Shown here: in pieces, positions 19,408-28,629 of the stretch
Layout of the letters: each line of letters begins with the position of its first letter
Numbering within the stretch: the first letter of the stretch is position 1
NCBI GenBank assembly: GCA_042096455.1
Contig: JBELLU010000001.1
Location: 26,813-90,812 of the forward strand
Direction of reading: 5' to 3'
Length of the DNA stretch: 64,000 nt
DNA from: UBA7445 sp042096455
GTDB lineage: Bacteria; Verrucomicrobiota; Verrucomicrobiia; Opitutales; Coraliomargaritaceae
The notes under the pieces: generated by a model
Database searches by the model: none
Told to the model about the DNA's origin: nothing
What the model saw: only the letters and a program-made list of their open reading frames with translations
Program-made: the position numbers and the translations under genes

Positions 19408-22400
19408 TCAAAAATCGAGGTGGGATGACGGAAGCGACTCATCGATTTCAACCTGCAGACGGATAAAGTGATAGAGACCGGGGCTGGGATTGAGCAGGGT
19501 GGCGCGTATAATGCGGGTGGAACCATCATCGCTGAGGGTTTCTTCATGGGTGATTTGTGCGGCAGACCAAGGGTTGGTGGCCGTGAGGTCGGTGGCCTGC
19601 TGGATGTTGTATGACAAATCGGTGGCGGAGAGATTTTTGCGATAGGTGAATTTTAGGGTGCTGCTCTCGTTGGATAACGAGGGGAGGTGGTTGACACTGT
19701 CTTTTTTGTTGGGGTCGAGGTTCAGGGCATACTCGATGAGGTTGTTGATGGAGTCCTTGTCGGGATCGATCAAATTTCCGGAGATTTGATTGCTGCCAAT
19801 GACGTTACCAAAGTGTTGACCTTTCCAAACCTGAAAGGGAGTGCCGGAAACTGAGACGGTGACTGGGACAAAGGAATTTTTGAGGGGAAGGTTGCCGCTA
19901 TATCCATCATCTTGGGCGCCGACCGAAAGGTTGAAAATTTGCCCGGGAGTAAGGGCGGTCGCATCTTTGAGGGTGATTTCACCCGTGTCCGGATCGATGA
20001 TGAATGCGTCTCCGGTGTTACCGCTTGCGATGGTATAGTGAATTGTTTCAAAGACCTGACTGGAGGCCGAGACCGAACCGACAACCGTTCCATTTGTGGG
20101 GCTATTATTCAGGCTAAAGGCATAAGTGGAGTTGGCAAAGACCGGCGCAGTATTAGAATCATACGGCTCCAGGTTGGCTTCAGGGATGATTGTAAGGGTA
20201 CTAATTCCCGGGCCGGTCCATGCGACTTGAATGTGGTCGCCACCGTAAGCTTCTTTGAAGCGGGCTTCAATGAAGTAGCGATTTCCGGCAGTGAGGTTAA
20301 CGGGGCTAGACTGCTGGGAGGGGTATTTGTCCCACTGGTGGTAACTGGAATAGTCTTCGGTCATGTAGGCGATGTCGGTGGCATTGGCGGGATCCTCATC
20401 GGTACTGAGGCGCAGCAAACCATGATCATCGCTGGTCATATAGAAGGTATATTCACCGGTGGTTGAGGGCACGAGGTACGCTTTAATGGTGCCACCGTAG
20501 TTTTCTCCCAGATATCTCCCCGAATCCATCTTTGTAAGGATTTTAATACTGTCGGGGTTTTGGGGCCAGTCGGGATCGTCGTAAAGATCCTGAAGCCTCA
20601 CACCTGCGATATTCGACCATCTTTCGAAAATGGGTTTTTGTCCGGTCACAAGATTGTGCTCGGTGATATTAATGGTTAAGTTTTTCGTAACACTTTGGTT
20701 GGGGGCACCGTTATCAGTGGCGGTAATACTGAGGGTATAGGTCGGAGTGGTTTCGGCATCGAGTAGTCCGTAAGCGGTTAGAGAGAGTTCCCCGCTTCGG
20801 GGATCAATGGTGAAGATTCCCTCGCTGTCGCCGCCTGATGTTGAATAAGTGTGGGTCTGGTTGTCGTTGAGATCAGTGGCTTGGATTGTGGTAATGATTT
20901 TATTGGGGAAGATATTTTCAGCAATACTGATTGCGGTGAGATCCGGGAGGGTAGGAGGATAGTTGAGAGCGTGGGGGGCAAGAAAGATCGCAGGTATGAC
21001 TTCCTGGGATATGTGGGTGGTCGAACCGCTGACCACTTCCCATGCCACGGCAAAGTGATCGCCTCCGTTGTTTTCCTTGAGGCGACTTTCAATGTAGTAA
21101 ACTTGGCCTGCGGTTAATGAAACGGCAGAGGATTTCTGACTGCTGTATTTATCCCACTGTTTGGGGTCGGTCCAATAGTCATGGCGCGCAATGATGGAGG
21201 TATTGCTTGGGTCTTCATCGGAGCTGAGGAGGAGTTGCCCAGCGTCATCTCCCGAGATCCAAAAAGTGTAGTCTCCAGTGTAGGGAGCAATAAGGTAGGC
21301 CCGGACTGTGGTTCCGTAGTAATCCCCCGTGGAGCTACCTTTCCAGGCAAGGAGACTCTTTTCGCTATCGGGCATGTAGGGGAATTTTGAGTGAGTGGTA
21401 AGATCGAGGATGCTGTAACCGACAATATCGTGGTAGTCGGTGCGGTAGATAATGCCGGGGCTATAGCCACTTGGGATGACATTGAGGAGCTGTACGGTGA
21501 CCGTAGTGGTACTACTGAGGGCCGTAGTGGCGGAATCTGTGGCTCTTATTCGAAGGTTAAAGGAAGTGGCTTGATCGTAGTCTGGAGGGTTTGCAACGGT
21601 AAGGAGGCCGTCGTTGTCTATCGTAAATACCCCACCCGTATTACCAGAGATAATCGACCAAGTGTGGATATCGTAAAGGTCGGGGTCGCTAAGGGTCGCC
21701 TGATAGACGGTCGCGCCAGCACGGAGGCCCTCGGGGATAATGACGGAACCACCATTTGCGATGGGGGCTTCATTGACATCGGTGACCGTGACGACCACGC
21801 GACGTGTTTCATTGAGGGTTAAGCTGGTGGCATTGGTGATGGTGACGGTAAGTTCAAATTCGGCGGGTTCGTTGAATCCGCTGGAGAGAGCTTCGTAATT
21901 GAATTGTGCTGGGTCCGCGACGGTGAGGGATCCAGAACTTGAGTTTATGGCGAAGGCATTCGATTCGTTGCCGGCTACTATGGCGTAGCTGAGGGAATCG
22001 ATGCCGTGGTCATTGCGCGGGCTGACGGTGCCGAGGCTGGCGCCGCTGCTGGGGTTTTCCGCAATGCTAAAGCGAGTAGCCTGTTCGCCTCCCGTCACCG
22101 TGCCGGTTATGGCGTAGGTGCCGAGGGATCCGTAATCCGAGTAGCCATTGCCGAGGACGTCGCCGCGACCGACGCCGCTGACGCGAACGGTGTAACTGCC
22201 TGCATTGAGGTTGGCGGAGAGGGTGGCGTTAAGTTCGGTATCGGGATTGGAGGACAAGAGCAGGGTGTTGTTGCTGTCGTAGAGTTCGGCGAGCAGGTCG
22301 AGGTTGGGGCCCATTGATTCGGGCTCGATTTTGAGGTCGGCCTGTCCGCCAGTGGTGGTGAAGATGAGGACGTCAAAATCGTTTGGGGTGGTAATGGTAC

Positions 22401-23811
22401 CGTCATTTTTGACGGAGTCGTCAGGGAATATTTCGAGGTAGCTGGCGTTGTCGACGGTGTTGCCGTGGTCATCGTTACGGAAGCCAATATTGTTATTATG
22501 GTCAGCGATGATCTGGGTATCATCCTGAGTGTTGTTGGCGTTGGCATATTCACCCTTGGACCATTGTGAAAGATTTTTATAGTAACCGACGCCCATGATG
22601 GGAGTCCAGCCGACATCACCGCTGCCGTGCCCGCCGTAATAACCTTCGGAGGGGTTGCGCCCGTCGTGCCCGAGCCTAAGCGTATGGCCCAATTCGTGTG
22701 AGATGACCTCTGCAGCGGCTTTTCCAGAAGTATAAAAAGCCCAACAGGGCACGTCACCGCTCCAGTTGAACGAACCAAGGAATGCCACCCCGGCAGCGCC
22801 GGACGCGGCGGTGGTGGTGGGAGTAATAATACAGCGCTGACGGGAGTTTTCGGGGGCGTCGAGGTAGACTTGAAGGTCAGTAGTGACGTTGAGGTTGAAA
22901 GGGGCGTAGTCTTCAGCGACGCGACGCCAAACTTCAAAGATTTTACTAACGGAAAGATTGCTGGCGGGGAGGGCGTCGAAATTGCCCCAGTTTTGGTGGG
23001 GCCCTTTTTCGCCGTCAAAATCGAGGTAAAGAACGGCAGTAACCCCAGGTAAACTTTCAAGGGGAATGACACCGTTCTGGTAGCCGGGAATGGGGATGTC
23101 GGTAGGGTGATCGGACGGGATGAGTGGCAGGGGTTCGTTTGAGGCGGTAAGTGTAGGAGGAATGGTGTAATTACGGCAGATGACGTCATCGGCATGGCAT
23201 TGCAGGAGGCGGGCCCAGCCGTGCTTTTCCGGGTGTGGTTCAACGCGGTAGGCAATATCGTTCTCCTCATACAAGACAAATCCAGTCATTGGCCAGGCTT
23301 TGCCGGGTAGGGTTTCTTTTTGAAAAAAGAAGCTACCAGCTTCCGGAATTTGCAGGCTCCCTTCAATTGAGAGGGTATAGCCATTGGAATCCAAGCGTTT
23401 GCGGTTCAGTTTACCGCGCGCGGTTCGTCCACCGGGGAGCGGAAAGGAAATGCTTTCGCCGATTTCGACTCCATCAAAGGAAGCCAGGAAATCCTCGGGC
23501 AAATCAAGGCTAGGTCTTGGGGTCGCGGAGTTTCGCTTATCTTTCGTAGATCCACCGTGAGGGGTATGGTTACAGCCAACATGGTGCTCATGAATCTCCT
23601 CTGTTCCGGATTGAGGGAATTGTGTGTGCTCCGGTAGCATATCGCCTGCGGTCTGCGGCGCCGGAGCGGACTCACTTGTATTTTCATCTGGATTTAGGGC
23701 AGGGGAGTCTGTGCCGACACCCAAATTCAAATGCGACAGATAAATACTGGAAATCAAAAGAACCAGCAGCACACATAAGCCGAAAAATACCCGTTTTGAG
23801 TAAGTCATCAT
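19408..23811 (-). CDS. Giant surface metalloprotease with cadherin and PA14 domains
   Basis: A 1467-residue secreted protein. A signal or anchor segment (RVFFGLCVLLVLLISSIYL) is followed by a propeptide-like region and a metzincin-type catalytic domain with SHELGHTLRLGHDG (His372, His376, His382) and a Met-turn-like PIMGVGYY. The usual glycine of HExxHxxGxxH is Arg here. A prepeptidase-like beta domain and cadherin-like repeats (about 575-780) follow, then a PA14 domain (about 786-935), another cadherin repeat, a second PA14 (about 1060-1210), another cadherin-like repeat and a C-terminal domain with NLIEYALNLDP, typical of verrucomicrobial surface proteins. Probably binds and degrades extracellular glycoprotein or polysaccharide-associated protein. 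Monocistronic. Confidence 0.88.
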   Translation of the reverse strand: MMTYSKRVFFGLCVLLVLLISSIYLSHLNLGVGTDSPALNPDENTSESAPAPQTAGDMLPEHTQFPQSGTEEIHEHHVGCNHTPHGGSTKDKRNSATPRPSLDLPEDFLASFDGVEIGESISFPLPGGRTARGKLNRKRLDSNGYTLSIEGSLQIPEAGSFFFQKETLPGKAWPMTGFVLYEENDIAYRVEPHPEKHGWARLLQCHADDVICRNYTIPPTLTASNEPLPLIPSDHPTDIPIPGYQNGVIPLESLPGVTAVLYLDFDGEKGPHQNWGNFDALPASNLSVSKIFEVWRRVAEDYAPFNLNVTTDLQVYLDAPENSRQRCIITPTTTAASGAAGVAFLGSFNWSGDVPCWAFYTSGKAAAEVISHELGHTLRLGHDGRNPSEGYYGGHGSGDVGWTPIMGVGYYKNLSQWSKGEYANANNTQDDTQIIADHNNNIGFRNDDHGNTVDNASYLEIFPDDSVKNDGTITTPNDFDVLIFTTTGGQADLKIEPESMGPNLDLLAELYDSNNTLLLSSNPDTELNATLSANLNAGSYTVRVSGVGRGDVLGNGYSDYGSLGTYAITGTVTGGEQATRFSIAENPSSGASLGTVSPRNDHGIDSLSYAIVAGNESNAFAINSSSGSLTVADPAQFNYEALSSGFNEPAEFELTVTITNATSLTLNETRRVVVTVTDVNEAPIANGGSVIIPEGLRAGATVYQATLSDPDLYDIHTWSIISGNTGGVFTIDNDGLLTVANPPDYDQATSFNLRIRATDSATTALSSTTTVTVQLLNVIPSGYSPGIIYRTDYHDIVGYSILDLTTHSKFPYMPDSEKSLLAWKGSSTGDYYGTTVRAYLIAPYTGDYTFWISGDDAGQLLLSSDEDPSNTSIIARHDYWTDPKQWDKYSSQKSSAVSLTAGQVYYIESRLKENNGGDHFAVAWEVVSGSTTHISQEVIPAIFLAPHALNYPPTLPDLTAISIAENIFPNKIITTIQATDLNDNQTHTYSTSGGDSEGIFTIDPRSGELSLTAYGLLDAETTPTYTLSITATDNGAPNQSVTKNLTINITEHNLVTGQKPIFERWSNIAGVRLQDLYDDPDWPQNPDSIKILTKMDSGRYLGENYGGTIKAYLVPSTTGEYTFYMTSDDHGLLRLSTDEDPANATDIAYMTEDYSSYHQWDKYPSQQSSPVNLTAGNRYFIEARFKEAYGGDHIQVAWTGPGISTLTIIPEANLEPYDSNTAPVFANSTYAFSLNNSPTNGTVVGSVSASSQVFETIHYTIASGNTGDAFIIDPDTGEITLKDATALTPGQIFNLSVGAQDDGYSGNLPLKNSFVPVTVSVSGTPFQVWKGQHFGNVIGSNQISGNLIDPDKDSINNLIEYALNLDPNKKDSVNHLPSLSNESSTLKFTYRKNLSATDLSYNIQQATDLTATNPWSAAQITHEETLSDDGSTRIIRATLLNPSPGLYHFIRLQVEIDESLPSSHLDF

Positions 23812-23983
23812 ATTTTACATTTAAAAAAATAAAGTATCAATATAAGTATAATATAACTAATATTATATGTATTCCTTATTTAAGGTCAAACACTTATATA
23901 AAAATAAATTCATGAATCAGTATGTAAATTTTTAATAATAAACAAAGGTGGAGCTTGTTGGAGCAGGCAGGCTTTGTTTTGGA

Positions 23984-26407
23984 TCAGCGCTTTGGATTCT
24001 TTTTGTTGCGCTTGGAGCGGCGTTCTTTTCGCAGTGCGGAAAGTTCTTTGGGACCGGGTGCCTTGGACGAACCGGTTTTTTTCTTTGCAGGGGTACGATT
24101 TTGCTTCGCTTCGTTGATCACGCGGAAATCGATTTGCCGTTTAAAACGGTCGACTCGTTCGACCTGTACCCGGATGTGTTGGGCGAGGGCATAGGTTTTC
24201 TTTTTGCGGCGACCGACGATTTTGGAGCCATCCTCGCTGAGGTGATAGAAATCGTCATCGAGGGTGGAGATGTGGATCATCCCAAATGCCATGGTATCGG
24301 TAAGTTCGATGAAAAGGCCGTGATTTTTGATGTCGGTTATGACGGCGGGGAATGCTTGCTTATGGTCTTTATCGAGTTCGCGCTCATAGAATTCCAGAAG
24401 TTTGGTCTTAACGGATTCGCGTTCGGCATCAACGCTATTGCGTTCGGTCACGCAGAGGTGTTCACCGAGGGAATCGAGCTTCGCCTGCGGGTATCGGATG
24501 TCGGGTTTTTCAAGCGCGGAATCGGCGCCGTTTTTACAAAGGAAGGCATCGAAGACGCGGTGCACCACGAGGTCGGAATAACGCCGAATGGGCGAGGTGA
24601 AGTGGGTGTAGTCGCTTTTAGCGAGGCCGTAGTGTCCGTCGGGTAAGGCGCGATACTGCGCCTGTTTAAGGCTGCGCAGGACATGGGTTTTAAGGGTGTA
24701 TCCCTGGGGGTGCTCTTTCAGGATTTGAAGGAGCTTGGACATTTCATTGGCTTTGGTGAGGTTACCGCAGGGAACGCCAAAGGTGCCCATGGTCTGGCGG
24801 AGTTCCTGAAGTTTTTCCTCATCGGGTTCATCGTGCACGCGATAAAGGCAGGGGAAGCGGTTGCGTTTCATCTTGCGGGCGACCTGTTCGTTCGCAGACA
24901 GCATGAATTCCTCAATGAGTTGATGGCTTTCGTCGTTTTCCTGTTTTTCGATACGGTCGGCATAGCCCTCGGGGTCGACGTAAATCTTTATTTCGTTCAT
25001 ATCGAGGTCGAGGGAACCGTTCTGGAAACGACGTTTGCGGAGTTGGTGGGCGATATTCCAAAGCGAACGGATATGCCCTTGGAGGGTTTCCATTTCGGAA
25101 TGGGAGAGGTCGCTGAGGGGGCGGCCGGTGGAGCCGGTCTGGTGCTTGGGCGGGAGCGGGGTTTTGCGGACTTCCTCGAGTTCATCGTTTTGCATGAAGG
25201 CGAAGGCCTGTTTGTAGGTGAGGCGTTTGTTACTGCAAATGACGGTGTTGGCGAAATCGATCTGCTCAATCTGTGCTTTTTGGGAAAAGGTTATGAAGAC
25301 AGATTTGGTAAGACGATCCTGCGCTTCGACCAGACTGCACAGTCCGTTGGAGAGGGCGTGGGGCAGCATCGGTATAACGGTACCGACGAGGTAGGTACTG
25401 TTGCCGCGTTTTTGGGCTTCTTTGTCGAGTGGCGTGCCGGGTTTGACGTAGGCGGAAACGTCGGCGATATGGATGCCAATGCGATGGCGGCCATCGCCCA
25501 GTTCCTCGATGGAGAGGGCGTCGTCGAAATCCTTGGCGTCATCGGGATCGATGGTGAAAGTAAAGATATCACGGCAATCGCGGCGGCCCTTGCGGTCGGC
25601 GGCGCGCACCTGATCCGGGATGGTTTCGGTTTGTTTCTGGACCGCGGCAGGGAAGGCGGGGTTGAGATCGTATTTGTGGAGAATGCCCTTGAATTCCGCG
25701 TCGGGGGCATGGGTTTCTCCGAGGACATCGATAATTTCACCCTCGGGGTTGAGGTGCCGCTGTTTCCATTCAACCATTTTGACGACAACCTTATCGCCTA
25801 CTTTGGGGAGGGGTTGAATGCCGGAGTTACGGGGATCCGGGACGATGAAATCCTGAATGATGCGAGGGTCGTCGGGGATGACGTAGTGGGTGTGACGTCC
25901 TTTTTTTAGATTGCCGACGATCGTTTCGCGGGCGCGCTTGAGGATGCGGATGACGCGGACGTTGGGTTTTTCATCGGTGTCGTATTTGGGGCGGCGCTGG
26001 GTTTCGTGGCGGCGGCCACGCCCGCGCCCACGATAGAATTTTTTGTGATTTTGCTCCTCGATGCGGGCGAGGACATGATCGCCGTGAAGAGCGACGCCGG
26101 TGTCCTCGGCATTCACGGGATGCCCGGCAGCGCCTTTTTTACTGGCGTCGGCATCGGGGATAAGGAATGCCGAGCCGCTTTGACGGAACTGGATGCGCCC
26201 GCTGACGAGATTGGCGTCATCGGAAAGGCAGAGGCGATCTTTTTTGATACGGGCAATTTCGCCGGATTCAAGGAGGCCCAGGAGAATTTTGCGCGCGCGT
26301 TTGGTGGAATCCTTGTTGAGCTTAAGGACCGCAATGATCTCCTCTTGTCGAAGCGGCACATAGTCAGGGGATTTGAGGAGGGTGAGGATTTTTTTTCGCA
26401 GATCCAT
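23984..26407 (-). CDS. rnr: Ribonuclease R
   Basis: Processive 3'-5' exoribonuclease that degrades structured RNA. The 807-residue protein has an N-terminal winged-helix-like region, cold-shock domains (SGRIQFRQSGSAFLI; HVLARIEEQNHKKFYRGRGR), the RNB catalytic core (FTIDPDDAKDFDDALSIEEL with the metal-binding aspartates; HIADVSAYVKPGTPLDKEA; FTSPIRRYSDLVVHR), a C-terminal S1 domain and a very basic tail. All catalytic aspartates of the DPDDAKDFDDA motif are present. It is divergent from the fluoride channel genes. Confidence 0.95.
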   Translation of the reverse strand: MDLRKKILTLLKSPDYVPLRQEEIIAVLKLNKDSTKRARKILLGLLESGEIARIKKDRLCLSDDANLVSGRIQFRQSGSAFLIPDADASKKGAAGHPVNAEDTGVALHGDHVLARIEEQNHKKFYRGRGRGRRHETQRRPKYDTDEKPNVRVIRILKRARETIVGNLKKGRHTHYVIPDDPRIIQDFIVPDPRNSGIQPLPKVGDKVVVKMVEWKQRHLNPEGEIIDVLGETHAPDAEFKGILHKYDLNPAFPAAVQKQTETIPDQVRAADRKGRRDCRDIFTFTIDPDDAKDFDDALSIEELGDGRHRIGIHIADVSAYVKPGTPLDKEAQKRGNSTYLVGTVIPMLPHALSNGLCSLVEAQDRLTKSVFITFSQKAQIEQIDFANTVICSNKRLTYKQAFAFMQNDELEEVRKTPLPPKHQTGSTGRPLSDLSHSEMETLQGHIRSLWNIAHQLRKRRFQNGSLDLDMNEIKIYVDPEGYADRIEKQENDESHQLIEEFMLSANEQVARKMKRNRFPCLYRVHDEPDEEKLQELRQTMGTFGVPCGNLTKANEMSKLLQILKEHPQGYTLKTHVLRSLKQAQYRALPDGHYGLAKSDYTHFTSPIRRYSDLVVHRVFDAFLCKNGADSALEKPDIRYPQAKLDSLGEHLCVTERNSVDAERESVKTKLLEFYERELDKDHKQAFPAVITDIKNHGLFIELTDTMAFGMIHISTLDDDFYHLSEDGSKIVGRRKKKTYALAQHIRVQVERVDRFKRQIDFRVINEAKQNRTPAKKKTGSSKAPGPKELSALRKERRSKRNKKNPKR

Positions 26408-26512
26408 TGGAGTTCCAGTGTGCGGTCAATTGGGTGCTTGGCGATGCATAAAACGCAAAGAAGGGAGCGCTTTACAAAAAGCGAGGAATGCCACAGAGAT
26501 GTAAGGATGGAA

Positions 26513-26848
26513 ATGCTACTCGGAGTGATCGGTTGTTCAGTGGGCGGAGTGGCGCGCCATATAGTGAGCAGTGCGACGACGGCGTGGCGCGGCAATTCGT
26601 TTCCGTGGGGGACTTTGCTGGTCAACGTGACGGGTAGTGCCTTGCTGGGGTATAGTTTGGGGGTGGCAATTGAATACCAGGCGTGGGGCTATATGCTGGT
26701 GGGTTTTAGTGGCGGGTTTACGACTTTTTCGACCTTTAGTCTGGAAAACCTCAACTTGTTGTCGCAGGGCCGCCGCGGGGCTTTGGGGTGCTATATTCTT
26801 TTAAACCTGAGCCTGGGCGCTTTGGCTTTTTATGCCTGTGCGGTCTGA
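26513..26848 (+). CDS. crcB: Fluoride channel subunit FluC/CrcB (first of a pair)
   Basis: Small four-helix membrane protein exporting fluoride ions. The 111-residue product has the helix-2 motif VNVTGSALLG and the Phe-box region GFSGGFTTFSTFSLE, which lines the pore and holds the central sodium. ATG 26513 follows AAGGATGG at good spacing; ATG 26507 is an in-frame alternative. Basic residues fall in the helix 1-2 and 3-4 loops and not at the N-terminus, which predicts an N-out topology, opposite to its neighbour. The second channel gene begins 17 bases later, so the two are co-expressed and likely form an antiparallel heterodimer. Confidence 0.9.
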   Translation: MLLGVIGCSVGGVARHIVSSATTAWRGNSFPWGTLLVNVTGSALLGYSLGVAIEYQAWGYMLVGFSGGFTTFSTFSLENLNLLSQGRRGALGCYILLNLSLGALAFYACAV

Positions 26849-26865
26849 ATGGTGGGTCAATACTG

Positions 26866-28170
26866 GTGAAAAATATTCGTAAAAAAGATTTATGGGTGAT
26901 CGCGCAGGGTTCTGCTCTGGGAGGGTTTTTGCGGGTTGGTATCGAGGCGCTGGCAAATGGTTTGGGGGTTGAATTACCGCTGGCGACGATACTGGTAAAT
27001 GTGAGCGGATCGTTTTTGATTGGCTGGCTGGCGGGTAGTTGGGCGCAAGGCGGGTCGGCGGTTTCAGGGTCCAATCGTTGGCATTTTTGGGTTACCGGTT
27101 TTTGCGGCAGTTACACGACCTTTTCGTTGTTCAGTATGCAGATGCTGGAACTCTTGCAAGGGGGCTCCGGTCAACTGGCGGGTTTGTATGTCGCGGGCAG
27201 TGTGGTGCTGGGCTTGCTGGCGGTTTGGTTGGGCTTTTCACTGGCACGGTCACGTGCGGAACGCGAGGCAGTCTATAACGCCCGCATTGAATACTACGAT
27301 CGCCGGAAAGCGGTGCTGCAATGGGAACCGATTTACGGGGAGGGATTTTTGCGCTGTGCTTACGGCACAGGCATCGGTCGCCTCACGGTTCGCCTGATTG
27401 TGCAACGGGCATGGTTTTCGATCTGGTATGGCTGGCGCATGGACCAAGCGGCGAGCCGCGCGAAAATCGAACCCTTCATTCAGCGTTTCCGCTTGGATCG
27501 CAGCGAGTTTGTCGAACCGGATGGTGGCTTTACCCATTTCAACGATTTTTTCTACCGGAAGTTAAAACCGGGGGCGCGTCCCATTGCGGGCGGGCTGGAT
27601 CAAGTCGTCTTTCCGGCGGATGGCCGTCATCTCGCAATTCCCGATCTCGATGCCGCCGAGGTCTTTTATATCAAGGGACAGGCCTTTGATCTGGAGGCCT
27701 TTGTAGGGGATGCGGCGTTGGCGGAAGAATATGCGGGCGGGGCGCTTTTGATTTCGCGATTGTGCCCGATCGATTACCACCGTTTTCACTTTCCGCTGGC
27801 TGGGGAAGCCGATGCGCCCCTTGTTCTGGGTGGGAGTTTATGTTCGGTGAGTCCGCTCGCCTTGCGGCGGCGGCTTGCGATATTATGGGAAAACCGGCGG
27901 GTACGGACGCGCTTGCGCACGCCGCGATTCGGCGCGGTACAAGTCTTTGAAGTGGGAGCGACCTGCGTGGGCGGGATTCACCAAACCTACAAGCCCGGCA
28001 CGGTGGCACAGGGCGGCGAGAAGGGCTATTTCAGTTTTGGAGGTTCCTGTGTGGTAACCCTGTTTAAACCCGGTGCAGTGAAATTTGACGCGGACCTGAT
28101 TGAATACTCGGCGCAGGGGATCGAGGTGTATGCGCGGATGGGCGAAGCCTGCGGCAGCGCAAGGGGCTGA
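26866..28170 (+). CDS. FluC/CrcB fluoride channel-phosphatidylserine decarboxylase fusion
   Basis: One uninterrupted frame of 434 residues. Residues about 1-125 are a FluC subunit (VNVSGSFLIG; GFCGSYTTFSLFSMQ, with both pore phenylalanines). After a short charged linker (ARSRAEREAVYN) the rest is a phosphatidylserine decarboxylase: IEYYDRR, YGEGFLRCAYGTGIGR, VFPADGRH, LCPIDYHRFHFP, EVGATCVGGIHQ and the self-cleavage motif GGSC (Ser394 would become the pyruvoyl group). The GTG start at 26866 follows GGTGGG. No in-frame ATG lies between the domains. Basic residues flank both ends of the channel part (KNIRKK; RSRAER), predicting N-in/C-in and a cytoplasmic enzyme. PSD converts phosphatidylserine to phosphatidylethanolamine. 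Confidence 0.85.
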   Translation: MKNIRKKDLWVIAQGSALGGFLRVGIEALANGLGVELPLATILVNVSGSFLIGWLAGSWAQGGSAVSGSNRWHFWVTGFCGSYTTFSLFSMQMLELLQGGSGQLAGLYVAGSVVLGLLAVWLGFSLARSRAEREAVYNARIEYYDRRKAVLQWEPIYGEGFLRCAYGTGIGRLTVRLIVQRAWFSIWYGWRMDQAASRAKIEPFIQRFRLDRSEFVEPDGGFTHFNDFFYRKLKPGARPIAGGLDQVVFPADGRHLAIPDLDAAEVFYIKGQAFDLEAFVGDAALAEEYAGGALLISRLCPIDYHRFHFPLAGEADAPLVLGGSLCSVSPLALRRRLAILWENRRVRTRLRTPRFGAVQVFEVGATCVGGIHQTYKPGTVAQGGEKGYFSFGGSCVVTLFKPGAVKFDADLIEYSAQGIEVYARMGEACGSARG

Positions 28171-28175
28171 GACGG

Positions 28176-28628
28176 CTAACGCAATTGAAAGTCCGGGAAT
28201 TGCGGGAGCTGGTCGAGGGCGTCGAGGAGGGTTGCTTCGGCAGTGCGCATTTTTTTCCGGTCGTCGTCGTTGCGGTCGTCGAAACCGCAAAGGTGTAGCC
28301 AACCGTGAACGAGGTAGAGAGCAAGTTCGCGGGCGAAGGGGAGGTCGAGTTCGGCAGCGCGGGTGCGGGCATGATCGACCGAGACAATGATTTCCCCGGC
28401 GGATTGCATCTGCGGCTCGGGCGGGAAGGTGATGACGTCGGTGGGGCTGGGGTCATCCATGAATTGGGCATGGATGGTCGCGATAGCGGGGTCGTCAATA
28501 AAAACGATGGAGAGTTCACCGGCGGGGAGCGCGAATTGCGGGAAGGATTGAATGCAGTCGGTAAGGCTTTGGGTCGCGTCTTCGGGGTCACGAAGGGCGG
28601 GGTAGCGGTTGCTGACGGCGAGTTCCAT
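28176..28628 (-). CDS. ybeY: Endoribonuclease YbeY
   Basis: Metal-dependent RNase needed for 16S rRNA 3' maturation and ribosome quality control. The 150-residue product has FMDDPSPTDVITFP, GEIIVSVDHAR and the zinc motif HGWLHLCGFDD. In the usual HGxLHLxGYDH the last position is His; here it is Asp118, so the zinc would be held by His108, His112 and Asp118. The start at 28628 lies one base after the stop of pgpH (TAAGATG), so the two are translationally coupled. Last gene of the HIT-phoH-pgpH-ybeY operon. Confidence 0.92.
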   Translation of the reverse strand: MELAVSNRYPALRDPEDATQSLTDCIQSFPQFALPAGELSIVFIDDPAIATIHAQFMDDPSPTDVITFPPEPQMQSAGEIIVSVDHARTRAAELDLPFARELALYLVHGWLHLCGFDDRNDDDRKKMRTAEATLLDALDQLPQFPDFQLR

Positions 28629-28629
28629 C

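Noticed and set aside
26430..26490. Fluoride riboswitch before the FluC pair (GGCGATG...ATAAAACGC)
   Set aside because: The segment shares GGCGATG and ATAAAACGC with the crcB motif but lacks the first hairpin between them and the conserved downstream pairing element with CTCCT. Too little to call a riboswitch.
26600..26848. The two channel genes as a recent tandem duplication
   Set aside because: Only core motifs match; the rest is too diverged, consistent with an old heterodimeric pair with opposed topology.
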